From assembly GCA_037044905.1 (NCBI GenBank), contig JBAOKB010000094.1, positions 326,205 to 390,204 on the forward strand: a stretch of 64,000 bases of DNA, written 5' to 3'. Below, in pieces: positions 62,436 through 64,000 of this stretch (position 1 is its first letter; every line of letters begins with the position of its first letter). Both the position numbers and the translations under genes were made by a program. The notes under the pieces were generated by a model. It saw only the letters and a list, made by a program, of their open reading frames with translations. It made no database searches and was not told the origin of the DNA. The stretch comes from Hortaea werneckii (taxonomy: Eukaryota; Ascomycota; Dothideomycetes; Mycosphaerellales; Teratosphaeriaceae).

Positions 62436-64000
62436 GTTGGCGTGGTCGCTGGCAGGTGTTGTGTGATTGAGCAGGCGTGGTGGGAAGTCAGGGACACACG
62501 AAGGCCGGCGACGTAGGGGGCCTAAGTGAAGCAATGGGGTGTGGGCTACTGCGCAGGATGATCTAAATGGTCCATTCACACACAGCAGCAGTTAAGGTTC
62601 GCGGCCGTCTTAAGAGGTGCTATATGGGTGAGAGCGGTGGCGGTTGTGATGTGGGAGAGTGGGATTGGAGACGGCGGGCGGTGGGACTGGGTCGGATGTG
62701 ACCAGTCAAAAGCATGTACGTTGTGCAATGCGAAAGGTACGGAATGGGGCAGCTGCAGGAGGCGGCGGAAGGGGATAAAAGAGAAGGTCAGACAATACCG
62801 CCTACCGGTGGGGAATAAGAGGCGTGTCTCATGGCCTCCCTGCTGGGTTTGCATCGCTGATTAACAGCAGGCGATATTGCGGTCAGTGGTACGACGGCAG
62901 CGCTGGCAGAGTTCCCGGGAGCTGGAGATCCCAGAAACAAAAGGCGGCCCCTGAAGCCTGTCACAATAGTGTATCGCGACGTGCCCGACGGATTGTCAGA
63001 ACGTCATGGGCGACAGGGGAGCGGGCCCGGCGCTAGCGAGAGCCTGGTACCGGGGGAGTTCCGCCCAGCTGGTGCAGCCGCTGTGATAGGTCGCGGCAGA
63101 TCGGGCGCTGCCCCGGCTCTTGATCCGCGACTCGTAGGGCTGATGCCGTCGAATTTCTGCGGAAGCCTCCCAGCGTTTCACCTCCTAACGCTGCGAGGAC
63201 TAGTCTCGGGTGCGCCAGTGCCTGATGCGGCGGACGTCGGCACTCTGGGAGTCTGATCACCATCACCACCGCACAGGCAACCAGCGAGCCTTGGTCAGCG
63301 GCGCGCCATGCCGACTGCACCAAGACGTGACCCGACTGCGTTGCGGCGCATGTCCCGTACTGTATGTGAAGCGGGAGCTACTACGTCTGTACCGTCCATA
63401 GGATTTGTCGCCTTAAGACACCCCAAACCATAAACGAGCGGTGAAAAAGTATCGACTCCTGAATTCAATATGCCCCGCTGCAAGGATAACGGCACTGAGC
63501 CTAAGCCTGCGTGACACGGATCCGGCTTTGCGGACGGGAGTTCCGAAACGAGCTGGGCCGTTGGTCGGCAAGACACATTCGATTCGCCAAGACGTGTGAT
63601 ACAGCGCAACTGTCATGTCCTCATCACGACCAGCACGCCTCGGACAGACGTCGTGACTCAGACGGCCCCGACGCTGGCGGTGAGGATGGATCATGGCTTC
63701 TATTTTGCTCCCCTGACTACTGTGCGTTCGCGCCCGCTGCTGGGACTTGGCATCCACGCGAATGCAAAGCCGGTAGCCCAAGCATTAGCGGCGCCTGTCG
63801 GATCCCTGCTGTCGTCTCCCATTCGTCGCGCCCCCAGAGGTCGAACCTTCCACTGCTCTTCTACCGCAAACTGCCGCTCACATGACCATTTGGGAAGTTC
63901 CGGCCCGTTGGGTTCAGACCGGTTGGCGGCCGGAGAGAAATGCGAGATGCTTCGCGCCAACGGAGATCGTGCCAACGACGACGCATGACGCTCACAGCGG
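62436..64000. other. GC-rich right edge, no gene recognised
   Basis: 1.56 kb. From about 62880 the sequence is GC-rich and has many short open frames in all six readings (up to 130 codons), as expected by chance at high GC. No protein family, repeat or RNA gene was recognised. A gene could begin outside the window. Confidence 0.45.

Noticed and set aside
1..64000. tRNA or rRNA genes
   Set aside because: Scanned for the T-loop GGTTCGA(A/T)-type box with paired arms; isolated matches lacked the A-box and cloverleaf spacing.
62880..64000. Overlapping GC-rich open frames of 90-130 codons at the right edge
   Set aside because: All six frames are open to a similar degree, as expected by chance at high GC; no domain or start context supports any of them.

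Overview
This is nuclear DNA of a filamentous ascomycete (Pezizomycotina). A Dothideomycete is my best guess, from the style of the proteins rather than from any search. The signs are eukaryotic core genes (CDC45, RAD6, CCT3, DGK1, HIS5, a mitochondrial acetyl-CoA thiolase), short GT-AG introns of about 45-90 bases, fungal transcription factors (a Yap-like bZIP, a Zn2Cys6 factor and a Zn-cluster-less relative), a fungal rhodopsin-type 7TM protein and secreted proteins. I saw no tRNA, rRNA, CRISPR array, telomere repeat or intact transposon.

Layout. 0.8-7.6 kb, all on the minus strand: a small bZIP gene, a fungal transcription-factor gene with two reading-frame breaks, an intact CCDC124 homologue, and a TAP-like alpha/beta hydrolase with two single-base frame breaks. 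8.2-21.7 kb: the most unusual part, a cluster of lineage-type genes. Four minus-strand proteins (8264-10060, 10763-12235, 18379-19509, 20657-21694) share one plan: one or two helical domains, a Lys/Ser-rich linker, then a Myb/SANT-like domain. At least two share a further Pro/Gly module after the SANT. Between them lie two proteins of unknown function: 13329-14463 with a PVSTA minisatellite, and 15791-17497 on the plus strand. 22.4-23.4 kb: a stretch that reads like a decayed gene. 24.7-27.5 kb: CDC45.

28.5-38 kb: an OPT-family transporter; a protein equal to the N-terminal substrate-binding region of PRMT3 with no methyltransferase domain, followed by a homopolymer-rich 1.3 kb; RAD6; DGK1; and HIS5 divergent from DGK1. 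38-51 kb: two secreted proteins, a Dabb+GFA fusion, a secreted GH79 glycosidase, mitochondrial acetyl-CoA acetyltransferase, a cyclase-family hydrolase and a TLC-domain membrane protein. 51.8-62.4 kb: CCT3, a 7TM protein with a repeated D-x-G-G tail motif, a 964-residue Zn2Cys6 factor and an MFS transporter. The last 1.5 kb shows no gene.

The conserved genes are scattered housekeeping functions (replication initiation, ubiquitination, chaperonin, histidine and lipid synthesis) and form no pathway. The 2-24 kb block, with broken genes plus a family of divergent nuclear-looking SANT proteins, looks accessory and is the best candidate for something undescribed. All exon boundaries were placed by eye from splice signals and frame continuity.
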